Positions 16,856 to 25,896 of a DNA stretch of 64,000 bases are shown piece by piece. The notes under the pieces are model-generated. The model was not told where the DNA came from, searched no databases, and saw only the letters and a program-made list of their open reading frames with translations. Made by a program: the position numbers and the translations under genes. The first letter of the stretch is position 1. The number at the start of each line of letters is the position of its first letter. This DNA comes from Pseudomonas agarici (GTDB taxonomy: Bacteria > Pseudomonadota > Gammaproteobacteria > Pseudomonadales > Pseudomonadaceae): positions 1 through 64,000 of the forward strand of contig NZ_FOAR01000025.1 in the NCBI RefSeq assembly GCF_900109755.1, in the 5' to 3' direction.

Positions 16856-18040
16856 TCAGGCGAGGGACGGACGCAACGAGTAAGTCTTCAATTGGTTGGC
16901 GAAGTCACGCAGCGACTGGATACCGCTGGCCTCGGCTTCGTGGACCCAATCTTTGATCGCCGCCAGCATGTCGTGGCCATTCGAGCTGGTCTTGACCCAG
17001 ATTTGTTGCAGGGCCAGGCGCTTCTCGTAAATGACCTTGAGTGCCTGGCTGTGTGCCAGCATGGTTTCGATGCGTACCTGGTGGTTATCGCTGAGCAGGC
17101 TGGTTTCTCGCGACAGCAGACGTTTGGCCCGATGGAATCGGTGGCGGACCGAATGATCGACTTTGGTCAGCTCCTGTTTTACCAGCGGCGCGATCACCAG
17201 CTTGCGGTATTGGGCCATGATCTGGAAGCGGTTGTTGAGGATCGCCATGGCGGTGTCCATGTCCAGGTGCCCTTTGCCTTCGACCCGGTGGGCGATGGGC
17301 GCGGTCCGTTGCACCTTGGCCAGACGCAGGAAGCTGAAGAGCTTGATCCATGCCCAACCCAGGTCGAACTCCCATTTTTTGACCGAGAGCTTGGCCGAGT
17401 TGGGGTAGGTGTGGTGGTTGTTGTGCAGCTCTTCGCCGCCGATCAGGATGCCCCAAGGCATCAAGTTGGTGGCCGCGTCACGGCATTCGAAGTTGCGATA
17501 GCCGACCGCGTGGCCCAGGCCGTTGATCACGCCCGCGGCCCAGAACGGGATCCACATCATCTGGATCGCCCAGATGGTGATGCCGATGGCGCCGAACAGT
17601 AGCAGGTCGATTACCGCCATCAGGCTGATACCGAGCAGCTTGTAGCGCGAGTAGAGGTTGCGCTCGATCCAGTCTTGCGGGCAGTTCTTGCCGTAGATGC
17701 GCAGGGTCTCGGCGTTGTCGGCTTCGGCCCGGTACAGCTCGGCGCCGGTGCGCAGGACGGTGGAGAGGCCGAGGATCACCGGGCTGTGGGGATCATCGAC
17801 GGTTTCGCATTTTGCATGATGCTTACGGTGGATGGCGGTCCACTCGCGGGTGTTCTGAGCCGTGGTCAGCCACAGCCAGAAACGAAAGAAGTGCTTGAGA
17901 CCGGCATTGAGCTCCAGGGAGCGATGGGCCGAATAGCGGTGCAGATAGACCGTGACACCGACAATGGTCACGTGGGTCATCAACAGAGTGACCGCCACCA
18001 GTTGCCAGGCTGACAAGTCAAGAAAACCGTTGTACCACAT
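16856..18040 (-). CDS. desA: acyl fatty-acid desaturase (DesA type)
   Basis: 394 residues from MWYNGFLD (ATG at 18040), matching the usual start; the frame continues upstream to 18088. Three histidine boxes that hold the di-iron centre are intact: H34RYSAH39, H71RKHH75 and H206NNHH210. Hydrophobic segments near 11-32, 51-61 and 136-175 anchor it in the inner membrane. The family inserts a cis double bond (delta-9) into phospholipid acyl chains. The C-terminal 120 residues are helical and soluble. It stands alone on the minus strand beside the GGDEF gene. Confidence 0.92.
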   Translation of the reverse strand: MWYNGFLDLSAWQLVAVTLLMTHVTIVGVTVYLHRYSAHRSLELNAGLKHFFRFWLWLTTAQNTREWTAIHRKHHAKCETVDDPHSPVILGLSTVLRTGAELYRAEADNAETLRIYGKNCPQDWIERNLYSRYKLLGISLMAVIDLLLFGAIGITIWAIQMMWIPFWAAGVINGLGHAVGYRNFECRDAATNLMPWGILIGGEELHNNHHTYPNSAKLSVKKWEFDLGWAWIKLFSFLRLAKVQRTAPIAHRVEGKGHLDMDTAMAILNNRFQIMAQYRKLVIAPLVKQELTKVDHSVRHRFHRAKRLLSRETSLLSDNHQVRIETMLAHSQALKVIYEKRLALQQIWVKTSSNGHDMLAAIKDWVHEAEASGIQSLRDFANQLKTYSLRPSLA

Positions 18041-18301
18041 AGGCTGTATTGCCCTCGATAAAGTAAAGAACAGCCCGCGCATTATCACCGAGCCACCAGA
18101 GAAAACCAGTCGCTGTTGCAGATAAGAGTGCCTGGATATTTCCTACTTTATGATTTCAGCCGATTTGTAAGGCCATCAGGCATTTCTAGAATTAGCGCTT
18201 GGCGCAACAGCCGAAGCTATTTAACGGCGACCGATACTGGCGAAGCTGCGGGATGGGTGGCGAGTACTGGCCGACAGTTGTGAATATTTGGTTATATTAA
18301 A

Positions 18302-18326
18302 ATTCTTAAATAGTATTTTTAAGAAT
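18302..18326. promoter_or_regulatory. AT-rich inverted repeat upstream of oscA-sbp
   Basis: A perfect 9-bp inverted repeat ATTCTTAAA (18302-18310) / TTTAAGAAT (18318-18326) with a 7-base spacer lies 82 bases before oscA in the 367-base gap 18041-18407. It is placed like an operator for a sulfur-starvation regulator such as CysB. The identity of the binding protein is inferred from the downstream genes only. Confidence 0.5.
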
Positions 18327-18407
18327 AACTTCGCCTGTCTAAAATTGCCTCAACACCATGAGCAGTTCCGCCACTGCCGGGGTAACTCATATTTCAGGAG
18401 CACGACC

Positions 18408-18590
18408 ATGAGCGCATCTCTGCGTAGCGTTGACGGCCAGGACGAAGCAACCGTTCTGCGTGAGATCCAGAACGCCTTGCGCGACCTGCGTTTTGGCGCG
18501 GTGGAAATCACCGTCCACAACGCTCAGGTGGTACAGATTGAGCGCAAGGAAAAGTTTCGTCTGCAACCCCCCGGCAACAAACCTAGCTGA
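18408..18590 (+). CDS. oscA: small sulfur-starvation protein OscA (DUF2292/YezD-like)
   Basis: 60 residues from ATG at 18408, preceded by AGGAG. The sequence 'REIQNALRDLRFGAVEITVHNAQVVQIERKEKFRL' is that of the short family found directly upstream of sbp in pseudomonads. OscA is known from P. corrugata as needed for organosulfur use under chromate-induced sulfur starvation; its biochemistry is unresolved. It lies 157 bases before sbp on the same strand, under the same probable promoter. Confidence 0.88.
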   Translation: MSASLRSVDGQDEATVLREIQNALRDLRFGAVEITVHNAQVVQIERKEKFRLQPPGNKPS

Positions 18591-18747
18591 ACCCCGCATC
18601 ACCCTCTGAAGTTGTCAGAGGCCCGACTGGTCAACCGGAGGGCGTCATTCATGCCCCCCAGAAAAATTGCAGCGGCCAAGCACGAGTCCGGGCTTGAAGC
18701 GCCATGAGAACAAAGCCAACACATCAAAAATTTTCGGGAGCTTCACC

Positions 18748-19758
18748 ATGTCGTCGATTCGCCGTTATGCCCTGGCCGCACTTACCAGTGCCGTATTTGC
18801 CGGCGCTGCTGTTGCCAAGGATTATGAACTGCTCAACGTTTCCTACGACCCGACTCGTGAGCTGTACCAGGATTACAACGCTGAATTCAGCAGTTTCTGG
18901 AAGCAGGCTCACCCAGTCGACACTGTGAAGATCCAGCAATCCCACGGCGGTTCCGGCAAGCAAGGCCGCGCTGTGATCGACGGCCTGCGTGCCGACGTAG
19001 TGACCCTGGCGCTAGCCGGCGATATCGACGAAATCGCCAAGCTCGGCAAGAGCTTGCCCGAGGACTGGCAGAAACGCCTACCGGACGCCAGCACACCTTA
19101 CACCTCGACCATCGTGTTCCTGGTGCGCAAGGGTAATCCCAAGGGCATCAAGGACTGGAACGACCTGATCAAGAAAGACGTCTCGGTCATCACCCCGAAT
19201 CCGAAAACTTCCGGCGGCGCGCGCTGGAATTTCCTCGCGGCCTGGGCCTACGGCCTAAAAGCCGGTGGCAGCGAAGCCAAAGCCCAGGAGTACGTGAAAG
19301 AACTGTTCAAGCACGTGCCGATCCTCGACACCGGCGCTCGCGGCTCAACCATCACTTTCGTTAACAACGGGCAGGGCGATGTGTTGCTGGCCTGGGAAAA
19401 CGAAGCGTTCCTGGCCCTCAAGGAAGACGGTGGCGCCGACAAGTTCGATATCGTCGTGCCTTCCCTATCGATCCTTGCCGAGCCACCGGTGGCGGTAGTC
19501 GACAAGAATGCCGAGAAAAAGGGCAACAGCGAGATCGCCGAGGCCTACCTCAAGCACCTGTATAGCCCTGCCGGCCAGGAAATCGCCGCGAAGAACTTCT
19601 ACCGGCCACGTGACGAGAAAGTCGCCGCCAAGTACGAGCAGCAGTTCCCGAAACTGGACCTGGCGACCATCGACAAGGACTTCGGTGGCTGGAAATCGGC
19701 GCAACCGAAATTCTTCAATGACGGTGGTGTGTTCGACCAGATCTACCAGGCCCAGTAA
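18748..19758 (+). CDS. sbp: periplasmic sulfate-binding protein
   Basis: 336 residues with a Sec signal peptide cut after 'GAAVA' (about residue 23), then 'KDYELLNVSYDPTRELYQDYN', the hallmark of the sulfate/thiosulfate-binding family. 'QSHGGSGKQGRAVIDGLRADVVTLAL' supplies the anion-pocket backbone. ATG at 18748 is preferred over the upstream open frame (18667), because the signal peptide starts there. It delivers sulfate to CysTWA, encoded next. A terminator-like hairpin between sbp and cysT probably gives excess binding protein over membrane parts. Confidence 0.95.
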   Translation: MSSIRRYALAALTSAVFAGAAVAKDYELLNVSYDPTRELYQDYNAEFSSFWKQAHPVDTVKIQQSHGGSGKQGRAVIDGLRADVVTLALAGDIDEIAKLGKSLPEDWQKRLPDASTPYTSTIVFLVRKGNPKGIKDWNDLIKKDVSVITPNPKTSGGARWNFLAAWAYGLKAGGSEAKAQEYVKELFKHVPILDTGARGSTITFVNNGQGDVLLAWENEAFLALKEDGGADKFDIVVPSLSILAEPPVAVVDKNAEKKGNSEIAEAYLKHLYSPAGQEIAAKNFYRPRDEKVAAKYEQQFPKLDLATIDKDFGGWKSAQPKFFNDGGVFDQIYQAQ

Positions 19759-19790
19759 CTGAAACGTCACCTACCGTCAGCCGAGCTAGG

Positions 19791-19817
19791 AGCCCCGGAT
19801 TTCATTCGGGGCTTTTG
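19791..19817 (+). terminator. attenuator-like hairpin between sbp and cysT
   Basis: AGCCCCG (19791-19797) pairs with CGGGGCT (19807-19813), followed by a short TTTT run shared with the stem. It lies inside the transport operon, 32 bases after sbp and 26 before cysT, so partial termination is likely. Confidence 0.7.
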
Positions 19818-19839
19818 TGCGTCACAACCAAGGACTTCT

Positions 19840-20658
19840 ATGTCACGTCGTATCTCCCCCGTCATACCCGGCTTCGGGCTGACGCTGGGCTACACCTTGG
19901 TGTACCTCAGCCTGATTGTGCTTATACCGCTGGCGGCGATGTTCGTGCATGCCGCCCAACTCACTTGGGAGCAGTTTTGGGCGATCATTTCGGCGCCTCG
20001 GGTGCTCGCGGCGCTGAAACTGAGCTTCGGCACGGCGCTGTATGCGGCGATTATCAATGGCATGATCGGTACACTGCTGGCCTGGGTGCTGGTGCGCTAC
20101 ACCTTCCCGGGGCGCAAGATCATCGATGCGATGATCGACCTGCCGTTCGCCCTGCCCACCGCCGTCGCCGGTATCGCCTTGACCGCGCTGTACACGCCGA
20201 CTGGCCTGGTCGGGCAGTTCGCCGCCGACCTGGGCTTCAAGATCGCCTACACGCCGCTGGGCATTACCCTGGCGCTGACCTTCGTGACCCTGCCGTTCGT
20301 GGTCCGCACGGTGCAACCGGTGCTCGCCGATATTCCTCGGGAAGTCGAGGAAGCGGCGGCCTGCCTGGGCGCCAGGCCCTTGCAGGTGTTCCGGCATATC
20401 CTCGTGCCCGCGCTGCTGCCCGCCTGGCTGACTGGCTTCGCCCTGGCCTTTGCCCGTGGCGTCGGTGAGTACGGTTCGGTGATCTTCATTGCCGGCAACA
20501 TGCCGATGAAGACCGAAATCCTGCCGCTGCTGATCATGGTCAAACTCGACCAGTACGACTACACCGGCGCGACGTCCATCGGCGTGATGATGCTGGTGGT
20601 TTCCTTTGTCCTGTTGCTGCTGATCAACTTGCTGCAGCGGCGTATCGAAACCCCATAA
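19840..20658 (+). CDS. cysT: sulfate/thiosulfate ABC permease CysT (CysU)
   Basis: 272 residues with about six membrane segments. 'VPGFGLTLGYTLVYLSLIVLIPL'-type first helix, 'DLPFALPTAVAGIALTALY' and the EAA loop 'EVEEAAACLGARPLQVFRHILVPAL' mark the sulfate permease subunit. It pairs with CysW to form the channel through which Sbp-delivered sulfate enters. It lies 12 bases before cysW. Confidence 0.95.
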   Translation: MSRRISPVIPGFGLTLGYTLVYLSLIVLIPLAAMFVHAAQLTWEQFWAIISAPRVLAALKLSFGTALYAAIINGMIGTLLAWVLVRYTFPGRKIIDAMIDLPFALPTAVAGIALTALYTPTGLVGQFAADLGFKIAYTPLGITLALTFVTLPFVVRTVQPVLADIPREVEEAAACLGARPLQVFRHILVPALLPAWLTGFALAFARGVGEYGSVIFIAGNMPMKTEILPLLIMVKLDQYDYTGATSIGVMMLVVSFVLLLLINLLQRRIETP

Positions 20659-20670
20659 GGAGGCGCGAAC

Positions 20671-21543
20671 ATGTCCCAATCGTCCATAAGCGCCGCCTCC
20701 GCGGCCAACGCCGCCCGGCGTGGCAGTGCCGTTTCGCGGCGGATTCTGATCGGTCTCGGCTGGCTGGTCTTTGCGCTGTTTCTGCTGTTGCCGCTGTTTA
20801 TCGTGGTGTCCCAGGGCCTGAAGCTCGGCCTCGGCGCGTTCTTCACTGCGATCTTCGAGCCGGACGCGCTGTCGGCGCTGAAACTGACGGTGATCGCCGT
20901 GCTGATCTCAGTGCCGCTCAACCTGGTGTTCGGCGTCAGCGCCGCCTGGTGTGTGAGCAAGTACAGCTTTCGCGGCAAGAGCATGCTGGTCACGCTGATC
21001 GACCTGCCGTTCTCGGTCTCGCCGGTGATCGCCGGTCTCGTCTATGTGCTGATGTTCGGCGCTCAGGGCTTTTTCGGCCCGTGGCTGGCGGATCACGATA
21101 TCCAGATCGTTTTTGCCTTGCCGGGCATCATCCTGGCGACCGTCTTTGTCACCGTGCCCTTTGTCGCCCGTGAGCTGATCCCGCTGATGCAGGAGCAGGG
21201 CACCCAGGAAGAGGAGGCGGCGCGGCTGCTGGGCGCCAACGGCTGGCAGATGTTCTGGCATGTCACGGTGCCAAATATCAAGTGGGGCCTGATCTATGGC
21301 GTGGTGCTGTGTACGGCGCGGGCAATGGGCGAGTTTGGCGCGGTGTCGGTGGTTTCCGGGCACATTCGTGGGGTGACCAACACCCTGCCGCTGCACGTCG
21401 AGATCCTCTACAACGAATACAACCACGTGGCCGCGTTCGCCGTGGCGAGCCTGTTGCTGATCCTGGCGCTCTTCATCCTGCTGCTCAAGCAGTGGAGCGA
21501 AAACCGAATCAACCACCTGCGCGCCAGCGCCGCGGAGGAATAA
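20671..21543 (+). CDS. cysW: sulfate/thiosulfate ABC permease CysW
   Basis: 290 residues with a soluble N-terminus of about 25 residues and about six membrane helices. 'DLPFSVSPVIAGLVYVLMFG' and the EAA loop 'TQEEEAARLLGANGWQMFWHVTVPN' identify it; 'ARAMGEFGAVSVVSGHIRG' is the typical CysW C-terminal region. Start follows AAGGAGGCG. It partners CysT and is followed after three bases by cysA. Confidence 0.95.
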   Translation: MSQSSISAASAANAARRGSAVSRRILIGLGWLVFALFLLLPLFIVVSQGLKLGLGAFFTAIFEPDALSALKLTVIAVLISVPLNLVFGVSAAWCVSKYSFRGKSMLVTLIDLPFSVSPVIAGLVYVLMFGAQGFFGPWLADHDIQIVFALPGIILATVFVTVPFVARELIPLMQEQGTQEEEAARLLGANGWQMFWHVTVPNIKWGLIYGVVLCTARAMGEFGAVSVVSGHIRGVTNTLPLHVEILYNEYNHVAAFAVASLLLILALFILLLKQWSENRINHLRASAAEE

Positions 21544-21546
21544 GTC

Positions 21547-22515
21547 ATGTCGATCGAAGTCCGTAATGTCAGCAAGAATTTCAACGCCTTCAAGGCGCTG
21601 AACAGCATCAACCTGGACATCCAGAGCGGCGAGCTGGTGGCCTTGCTTGGCCCGTCCGGCTGCGGCAAGACCACTTTGCTGCGGATCATTGCCGGGCTGG
21701 AAACCCCGGATGACGGCAGCATCGTGTTCCACGGCGAAGACGTTTCCGGTCACGATGTGCGTGATCGCAACGTCGGGTTCGTGTTCCAGCATTACGCGTT
21801 GTTCCGTCATATGACCGTGTTCGATAACGTCGCCTTTGGCCTGCGCATGAAGCCGAAGAGCCTGCGCCCGAACGAAAGCCAGATTGCCACCAAGGTCCAT
21901 GAACTGCTGAACATGGTGCAGTTGGACTGGCTGTCCGACCGTTACCCGGAACAGTTGTCCGGCGGCCAGCGCCAGCGGATCGCCCTGGCCCGGGCCTTGG
22001 CGGTGGAGCCCAAGGTACTGCTGCTGGACGAACCGTTCGGTGCGCTGGATGCCAAGGTGCGCAAGGAGCTGCGCCGCTGGCTGGCGCGCCTGCATGAAGA
22101 TATCAATCTGACTTCGGTGTTCGTGACCCACGACCAGGAAGAAGCGATGGAAGTCGCCGATCGTATTGTGGTGATGAACAAAGGCGTGATTGAGCAGATC
22201 GGCTCACCCGGCGAGGTGTACGAGAACCCCGCCAGTGATTTCGTCTACCACTTCCTCGGCGACTCCAATCGCTTGCACCTGGGGGAGAACAACCCGGTGT
22301 TGTTCCGCCCCCACGAGGTGTCGTTGTCGCGTCACGAACTGGAAGATCACCACACGGCCGAAGTTCGCGATATCCGGCCGTTGGGCGCGACCACCCGGGT
22401 GACTCTGAAGGTCGAGGGCCAGAGTGAACTGATCGAGGCTGAAGTGGTGAAGGACCATGACAGCCTGATCGGTCTGGCGCGGGGCGAGACGCTGTTCTTC
22501 AAGCCCAAGGTCTGA
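21547..22515 (+). CDS. cysA: sulfate/thiosulfate ABC transporter ATPase CysA
   Basis: 322 residues. Walker A 'GPSGCGKTT' (35-43), Q-loop 'VFQHYALFRHMT', signature 'LSGGQRQRIALARALA', Walker B 'VLLLDEPFGALD'. Residues from about 235 to the end form the TOBE-type regulatory tail shared with MalK/CysA proteins. Last gene of the oscA-sbp-cysTWA unit; no convincing terminator follows. Confidence 0.95.
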   Translation: MSIEVRNVSKNFNAFKALNSINLDIQSGELVALLGPSGCGKTTLLRIIAGLETPDDGSIVFHGEDVSGHDVRDRNVGFVFQHYALFRHMTVFDNVAFGLRMKPKSLRPNESQIATKVHELLNMVQLDWLSDRYPEQLSGGQRQRIALARALAVEPKVLLLDEPFGALDAKVRKELRRWLARLHEDINLTSVFVTHDQEEAMEVADRIVVMNKGVIEQIGSPGEVYENPASDFVYHFLGDSNRLHLGENNPVLFRPHEVSLSRHELEDHHTAEVRDIRPLGATTRVTLKVEGQSELIEAEVVKDHDSLIGLARGETLFFKPKV

Positions 22516-22688
22516 GAGAGACTGGTCAGTATCCGGTTGTTCTGAAGGGGGCGTTGCGACAAGCCGGATCGCCCAACTGAGCACAAACAGGCCGACGCCG
22601 CTGCTCAACCAGACCATCGTGCTCGATGGCCGATATTTGGCCCAGCCAAACGGATAGGTCGAGCAGCCCGTTATCGGCAGCCCCAAGG

Positions 22689-22898
22689 TCACTTCGGGAC
22701 GCAGATAGAGCCCGCCAACGCCGCCGCCAAAAAAGCCAAAGGGATCATCCAGGGCCCGGCCACTGGCCATCCTGGCCCTGACGGCAGCACCGCGACGGCG
22801 CCCAGGACCTGCGCGGTATCGAGGAAGTGACTGGCGATAGTGCGCCAATCGCGGCGGTACGCCGCGTATTGACTGAGAGGCTCCGGGAGGTTTCTCAT
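22689..22898 (-). CDS. putative small membrane protein, possibly frameshifted
   Basis: AGGAGG lies seven bases before ATG at 22898, one of the best ribosome sites in the window. The 69 residues (MRNLPEPLSQYAAYRRDW...) end in a hydrophobic segment 'MIPLAFLAAALAGSICV'. The stop comes soon after a run of six A/T bases (22729-22734). In the neighbouring frame the reading continues with another hydrophobic segment ('WLSSGVGLFVLSWAI') toward the end of cysA. Either this is a genuine 69-residue protein or a longer two-helix protein broken by a frameshift in the A/T run. No family is recognised. Confidence 0.45.
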   Translation of the reverse strand: MRNLPEPLSQYAAYRRDWRTIASHFLDTAQVLGAVAVLPSGPGWPVAGPWMIPLAFLAAALAGSICVPK

Positions 22899-22983
22899 TA
22901 CTATTCCTCCTGTAGGGTGATGGAATCATTCCCGGCCGGAAATTTTGCGCTGTCGGCTAAACGACAATCGTTTTGGAGTTCTC

Positions 22984-23670
22984 ATGGACGTATCTGCCTG
23001 GCGCTCGCGCCTGCTGACGGGCCACTGGTTCAGCAACCTGCCTGCTTACCTGCAGGATAGCCTGGTGGCCACGGCCAAGGGACGGCGCCTGACGCCGGGG
23101 CAGTGTCTGTTCAAGCGTGGTGACCCGCCCTGCGGCCTGTATGCGGTCCTCGAAGGCTCGGTACGGGTCGGTGCCGTCAGTGCAAAAAGCAACGCAGTGG
23201 CGCCGAGCCGGATCGAATTGCCGTACTGGTTCGGCGAGATTTCCTTGTTCGATGGGTTGCCGCGCACCCATGATGCCTACGCGGTAGGCCACACCATCCT
23301 GCTACACGTGCGCCAGGATGTCTTGTTGGAACTGCTGCAAGAGCACCCGGAATATTGGCGGCATTTTGCTTTGCTGATGAGCCAGAAGCTGTGCCTGACC
23401 TTTATCGGCCTGGAACAGTTGAGCCGGCTACCGACGGCTGTGCGCCTGGCGCATCGGTTGCTGCTGATCGCCGAAGGCTATGGTGAACTCAATCAGTCGC
23501 GGCAACTGATCCCGTTGGCCCAGGACCAACTGGCGGCGATGCTGTCGTTGTCGCGCCAGAGCAGCCGGCAGATTTTCCAGGGCCTGCGAGACGAGGGCAT
23601 CATCGACCTGAACCAGGGTGAAATCGAAATTCTCGACCTGAAGCGCCTGCGGGCGGCGGCGAGTGCCTGA
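22984..23670 (+). CDS. Crp/Fnr-family transcriptional regulator
   Basis: 228 residues from ATG at 22984, after GGAG. Cyclic-nucleotide-binding-like barrel about 20-130 ('TPGQCLFKRGDPPCGLYAVLEGSVRVG...FGEISLFDGLPRTHDAYA') and a C-terminal winged helix ('QDQLAAMLSLSRQSSRQIFQGLRDEGII', about 175-205). The barrel lacks the exact R-S/T pair used by Crp to hold cAMP phosphate (it reads L-P-R-T-H-D), and there is no Fnr cysteine cluster, so the ligand is unclear. It is transcribed alone, next to the possible small membrane gene, from which it diverges. Confidence 0.88.
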   Translation: MDVSAWRSRLLTGHWFSNLPAYLQDSLVATAKGRRLTPGQCLFKRGDPPCGLYAVLEGSVRVGAVSAKSNAVAPSRIELPYWFGEISLFDGLPRTHDAYAVGHTILLHVRQDVLLELLQEHPEYWRHFALLMSQKLCLTFIGLEQLSRLPTAVRLAHRLLLIAEGYGELNQSRQLIPLAQDQLAAMLSLSRQSSRQIFQGLRDEGIIDLNQGEIEILDLKRLRAAASA

Positions 23671-23684
23671 AAGGCGTCGACATT

Positions 23685-23706
23685 GAACTGATCGTACAGG
23701 CCACTA
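23685..23706. repeat. solo terminal repeat of the MITE-like element
   Basis: GAACTgatCGTACAGGCCACTA matches the right end of the elements at 7382-7543 and 37541-37700 at 19 of 22 positions. No left end occurs within 160 bases, so this is a lone end left by deletion or recombination. Its last bases (CTA, 23704-23706) are the stop codon of the minus-strand LysR gene. Confidence 0.65.
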
Positions 23707-24624
23707 GAGCGCGGCATAATCTTCCTGACGGTCCAGCGCCACTAACGTCTGGATCATCGCCTGCGCCGCTGGCGATAGCCGGAACCCGGTGCGGCTGACA
23801 ATCGCGCAACGGGCCTGCAGGCTCTCGATGTTCGGCGCCAGGTTGCGCCAATGCAGCAGCACCAGCGAATCCTGTGCCGCATCCTCGACAAACGCCTCAT
23901 GAGTACCGACGCCAATCGCATTGGACTGGCGCACGATTTTCACCAGCGCGGGAAAATGTTCGGTCTCGATATGCGGCGAAAAATCGGTGCGCCCGCTGAG
24001 GTTTGCCAGCAGCTTGCGAATGCCTGGCGCGATCAGCGCGGTCGCCAGTGGATAGTCGAACATATCGTTGGTCGACAAGCTGTTCTTGGCCAGCAACGGG
24101 TGTTCGAGACGGCAGAAAAATACGCCACGCCTGGGCGTCAGTGCCTGGGTCTGGAAATTCGGGTCGGCTTCGAAATGACGGATGTCGGCGATAAAAAATT
24201 CTATTTCTTCGCGACTCAGGCTGCGGCTGAGTTGTTCCCAATTATCCACCCGGAATCGGGTGCGCACTTTCGGGTGGGCGTGGATAAACCGTGCTACCGC
24301 TTCCGGCACCAGTTTCACCGCCGGCGCTGGGCCGCAACCGAAGCGCAGTTCGCCGGCGTCGAACTTGCTCATCTGGGTCACTTCGGCGCTCAGCCGCGCC
24401 GCGCCCTGGACCAGAGGCAGGGCGTGTTGCAACACCATCTGACCTTCGGGCGTCGGGTGGAGGTCCTTACTGCCACGGTTCACCAACACACAGCCGAACT
24501 CTTGTTCCAACCCCTGGATACTGCGGCTGAAGGCCGGTTGGGTGATACCCATGGCGTCCGCTGCGCGGACAAAACTGCGATGTTCGTTGAGGGCGATAAA
24601 ATAACGCAGTTGGCGAAGATCCAT
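23704..24624 (-). CDS. LysR-family transcriptional regulator
   Basis: 306 residues from MDLRQLRYF (ATG at 24624, after GGGAAG); a longer frame to 24693 lacks support. The winged helix covers residues 1-60 ('RAADAMGITQPAFSRSIQGLEQEFG'), followed by a substrate-binding domain ('ELRFGCGPAP...'). In P. aeruginosa a LysR gene stands in a comparable place beside tonB2-exbBD among sulfur-ester genes, so control of the divergent tonB-exbB-exbD unit by a sulfur-related ligand is a reasonable inference. The stop codon TAG lies inside a MITE end, so the last residues may have been altered. Confidence 0.88.
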   Translation of the reverse strand: MDLRQLRYFIALNEHRSFVRAADAMGITQPAFSRSIQGLEQEFGCVLVNRGSKDLHPTPEGQMVLQHALPLVQGAARLSAEVTQMSKFDAGELRFGCGPAPAVKLVPEAVARFIHAHPKVRTRFRVDNWEQLSRSLSREEIEFFIADIRHFEADPNFQTQALTPRRGVFFCRLEHPLLAKNSLSTNDMFDYPLATALIAPGIRKLLANLSGRTDFSPHIETEHFPALVKIVRQSNAIGVGTHEAFVEDAAQDSLVLLHWRNLAPNIESLQARCAIVSRTGFRLSPAAQAMIQTLVALDRQEDYAAL

Positions 24625-25040
24625 AGACTTCCCGGCACCCAAAAATAGCTCGAAGGCATTTGCGACGAGTGAGGCCTGAGGTTTTAAATGCAAGCTATTA
24701 TTCGGTCAATGAAGAATTTTAGCGTCTATTAGATCGAAATTGAATATAAAGGACTGACGAGAAACTTCAACCATGGTCAGTTGGGTGTCTCGCCGTGGCT
24801 GGAGGATGCCTTCGGGGAATATTTTCAATGCTTGAAAAGCATGGTTTTTCAAGGGCATCGCTGCAACCCTTGAAACACGCGGCCTTGAGCGGGAGGTTTG
24901 GATTTGATATTCCTTTTCGCAATATTTATAACTTCAAATATTACTTTATGACCTAAGTGATCTCCATGGATCATCGGCTCTCTCGATGCGTGCCAGACAT
25001 GCTTCGAGGATTTTTTGCTGAAGAACGCGGGAGTTATTTC
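24625..25040. promoter_or_regulatory. divergent promoter region of LysR and tonB operon
   Basis: AT-rich 416-base gap. It holds TGAATATAAA at 24741-24750 (one of five related motifs in the sulfur block) and an inverted repeat TTGAAAA-N7-TTTTCAA at 24832-24852. Either could bind the LysR protein. No gene is supported. Confidence 0.45.
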
Positions 25041-25853
25041 ATGGGCAATGTCCAGATCGCAGCCAGTGCATATGAGGTGCGCAGACCTCAAGCGCCGAGT
25101 GGCGAGTTGCTCGATCTCGGTCGACCCCATCACGCGCCGCTGGAGCAACTGCGTCTGCAGAAAGTGCCCAAGGGCATCCTCAGTCGACGCGAGGCAATCT
25201 TGCTCGGTGTATTCGCGCTGGCGCTGCATGGCGCGGTGGTCTACTGGCTGAGCCAGAAACAGGCGCCGGTGCTGGTGGTGGTGCCGCCGCAAATCCCGCC
25301 GATGACCATTGAGTTTTCCCAGCCGTCACCGCCCGTGGTTCAACCGCCGCCGCCCGTGTCGCCACCTCCATCGGTGGTCGAGCCGCCACCGCCGGTAGTT
25401 GACGAACTGGCGGCAAAGCCACCGCCTAAACCCATCGCCAAGCCCATATCGACGCCCAAACCGGTACCCAAGCCTGAGCCTAAGCCAGTGCCAAAGCCGG
25501 TCGAACAGCCGCCGGTATCGCCACAACCGACGGAGCCACCCGCGCCACCGGCTCCGCCCAGCCCGGCCCCGGTGACCCCGGCTTCGGCCAGCGCCGCCTA
25601 CCTGAAGAACCCGGCGCCGGAGTATCCGGCGCTGGCCCAGCGGCGCGGCTGGGAAGGCACGGTGTTGCTACGGGTCCAAGTGCTGGCCAGCGGTACACCG
25701 GGCGAGATCCAGATTCAGCAAAGCAGTGGTCGCGAGCAACTCGACCAGGCTGCCCTGGCGGCGGTGAAGCGTTGGCGCTTTGTCCCGGCCAAACAGGGCG
25801 ATGTCGCCCAGGTCGGCTGGGTCAGCGTACCCATCGATTTCAAGATCCACTGA
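25041..25853 (+). CDS. tonB: TonB energy-transducing protein
   Basis: 270 residues from ATG at 25041 (GGGAG upstream). A cytoplasmic extension of about 50 residues, one membrane helix (52-70) carrying His63 as in the essential S-H-L-S face, a Pro/Lys-rich spacer (about 95-180) with K-P repeats, and the TonB C-terminal domain (187-270: 'NPAPEYPALAQRRGWEGTVLLRV'). It spans the periplasm to drive outer-membrane receptors, using the proton motive force harvested by ExbB-ExbD encoded next. No TonB-dependent receptor lies in the window. Confidence 0.93.
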   Translation: MGNVQIAASAYEVRRPQAPSGELLDLGRPHHAPLEQLRLQKVPKGILSRREAILLGVFALALHGAVVYWLSQKQAPVLVVVPPQIPPMTIEFSQPSPPVVQPPPPVSPPPSVVEPPPPVVDELAAKPPPKPIAKPISTPKPVPKPEPKPVPKPVEQPPVSPQPTEPPAPPAPPSPAPVTPASASAAYLKNPAPEYPALAQRRGWEGTVLLRVQVLASGTPGEIQIQQSSGREQLDQAALAAVKRWRFVPAKQGDVAQVGWVSVPIDFKIH

Positions 25854-25896
25854 TCGGCAGCCAACGCGCTGAACGTTTTTACAGAGGGAACCTATT

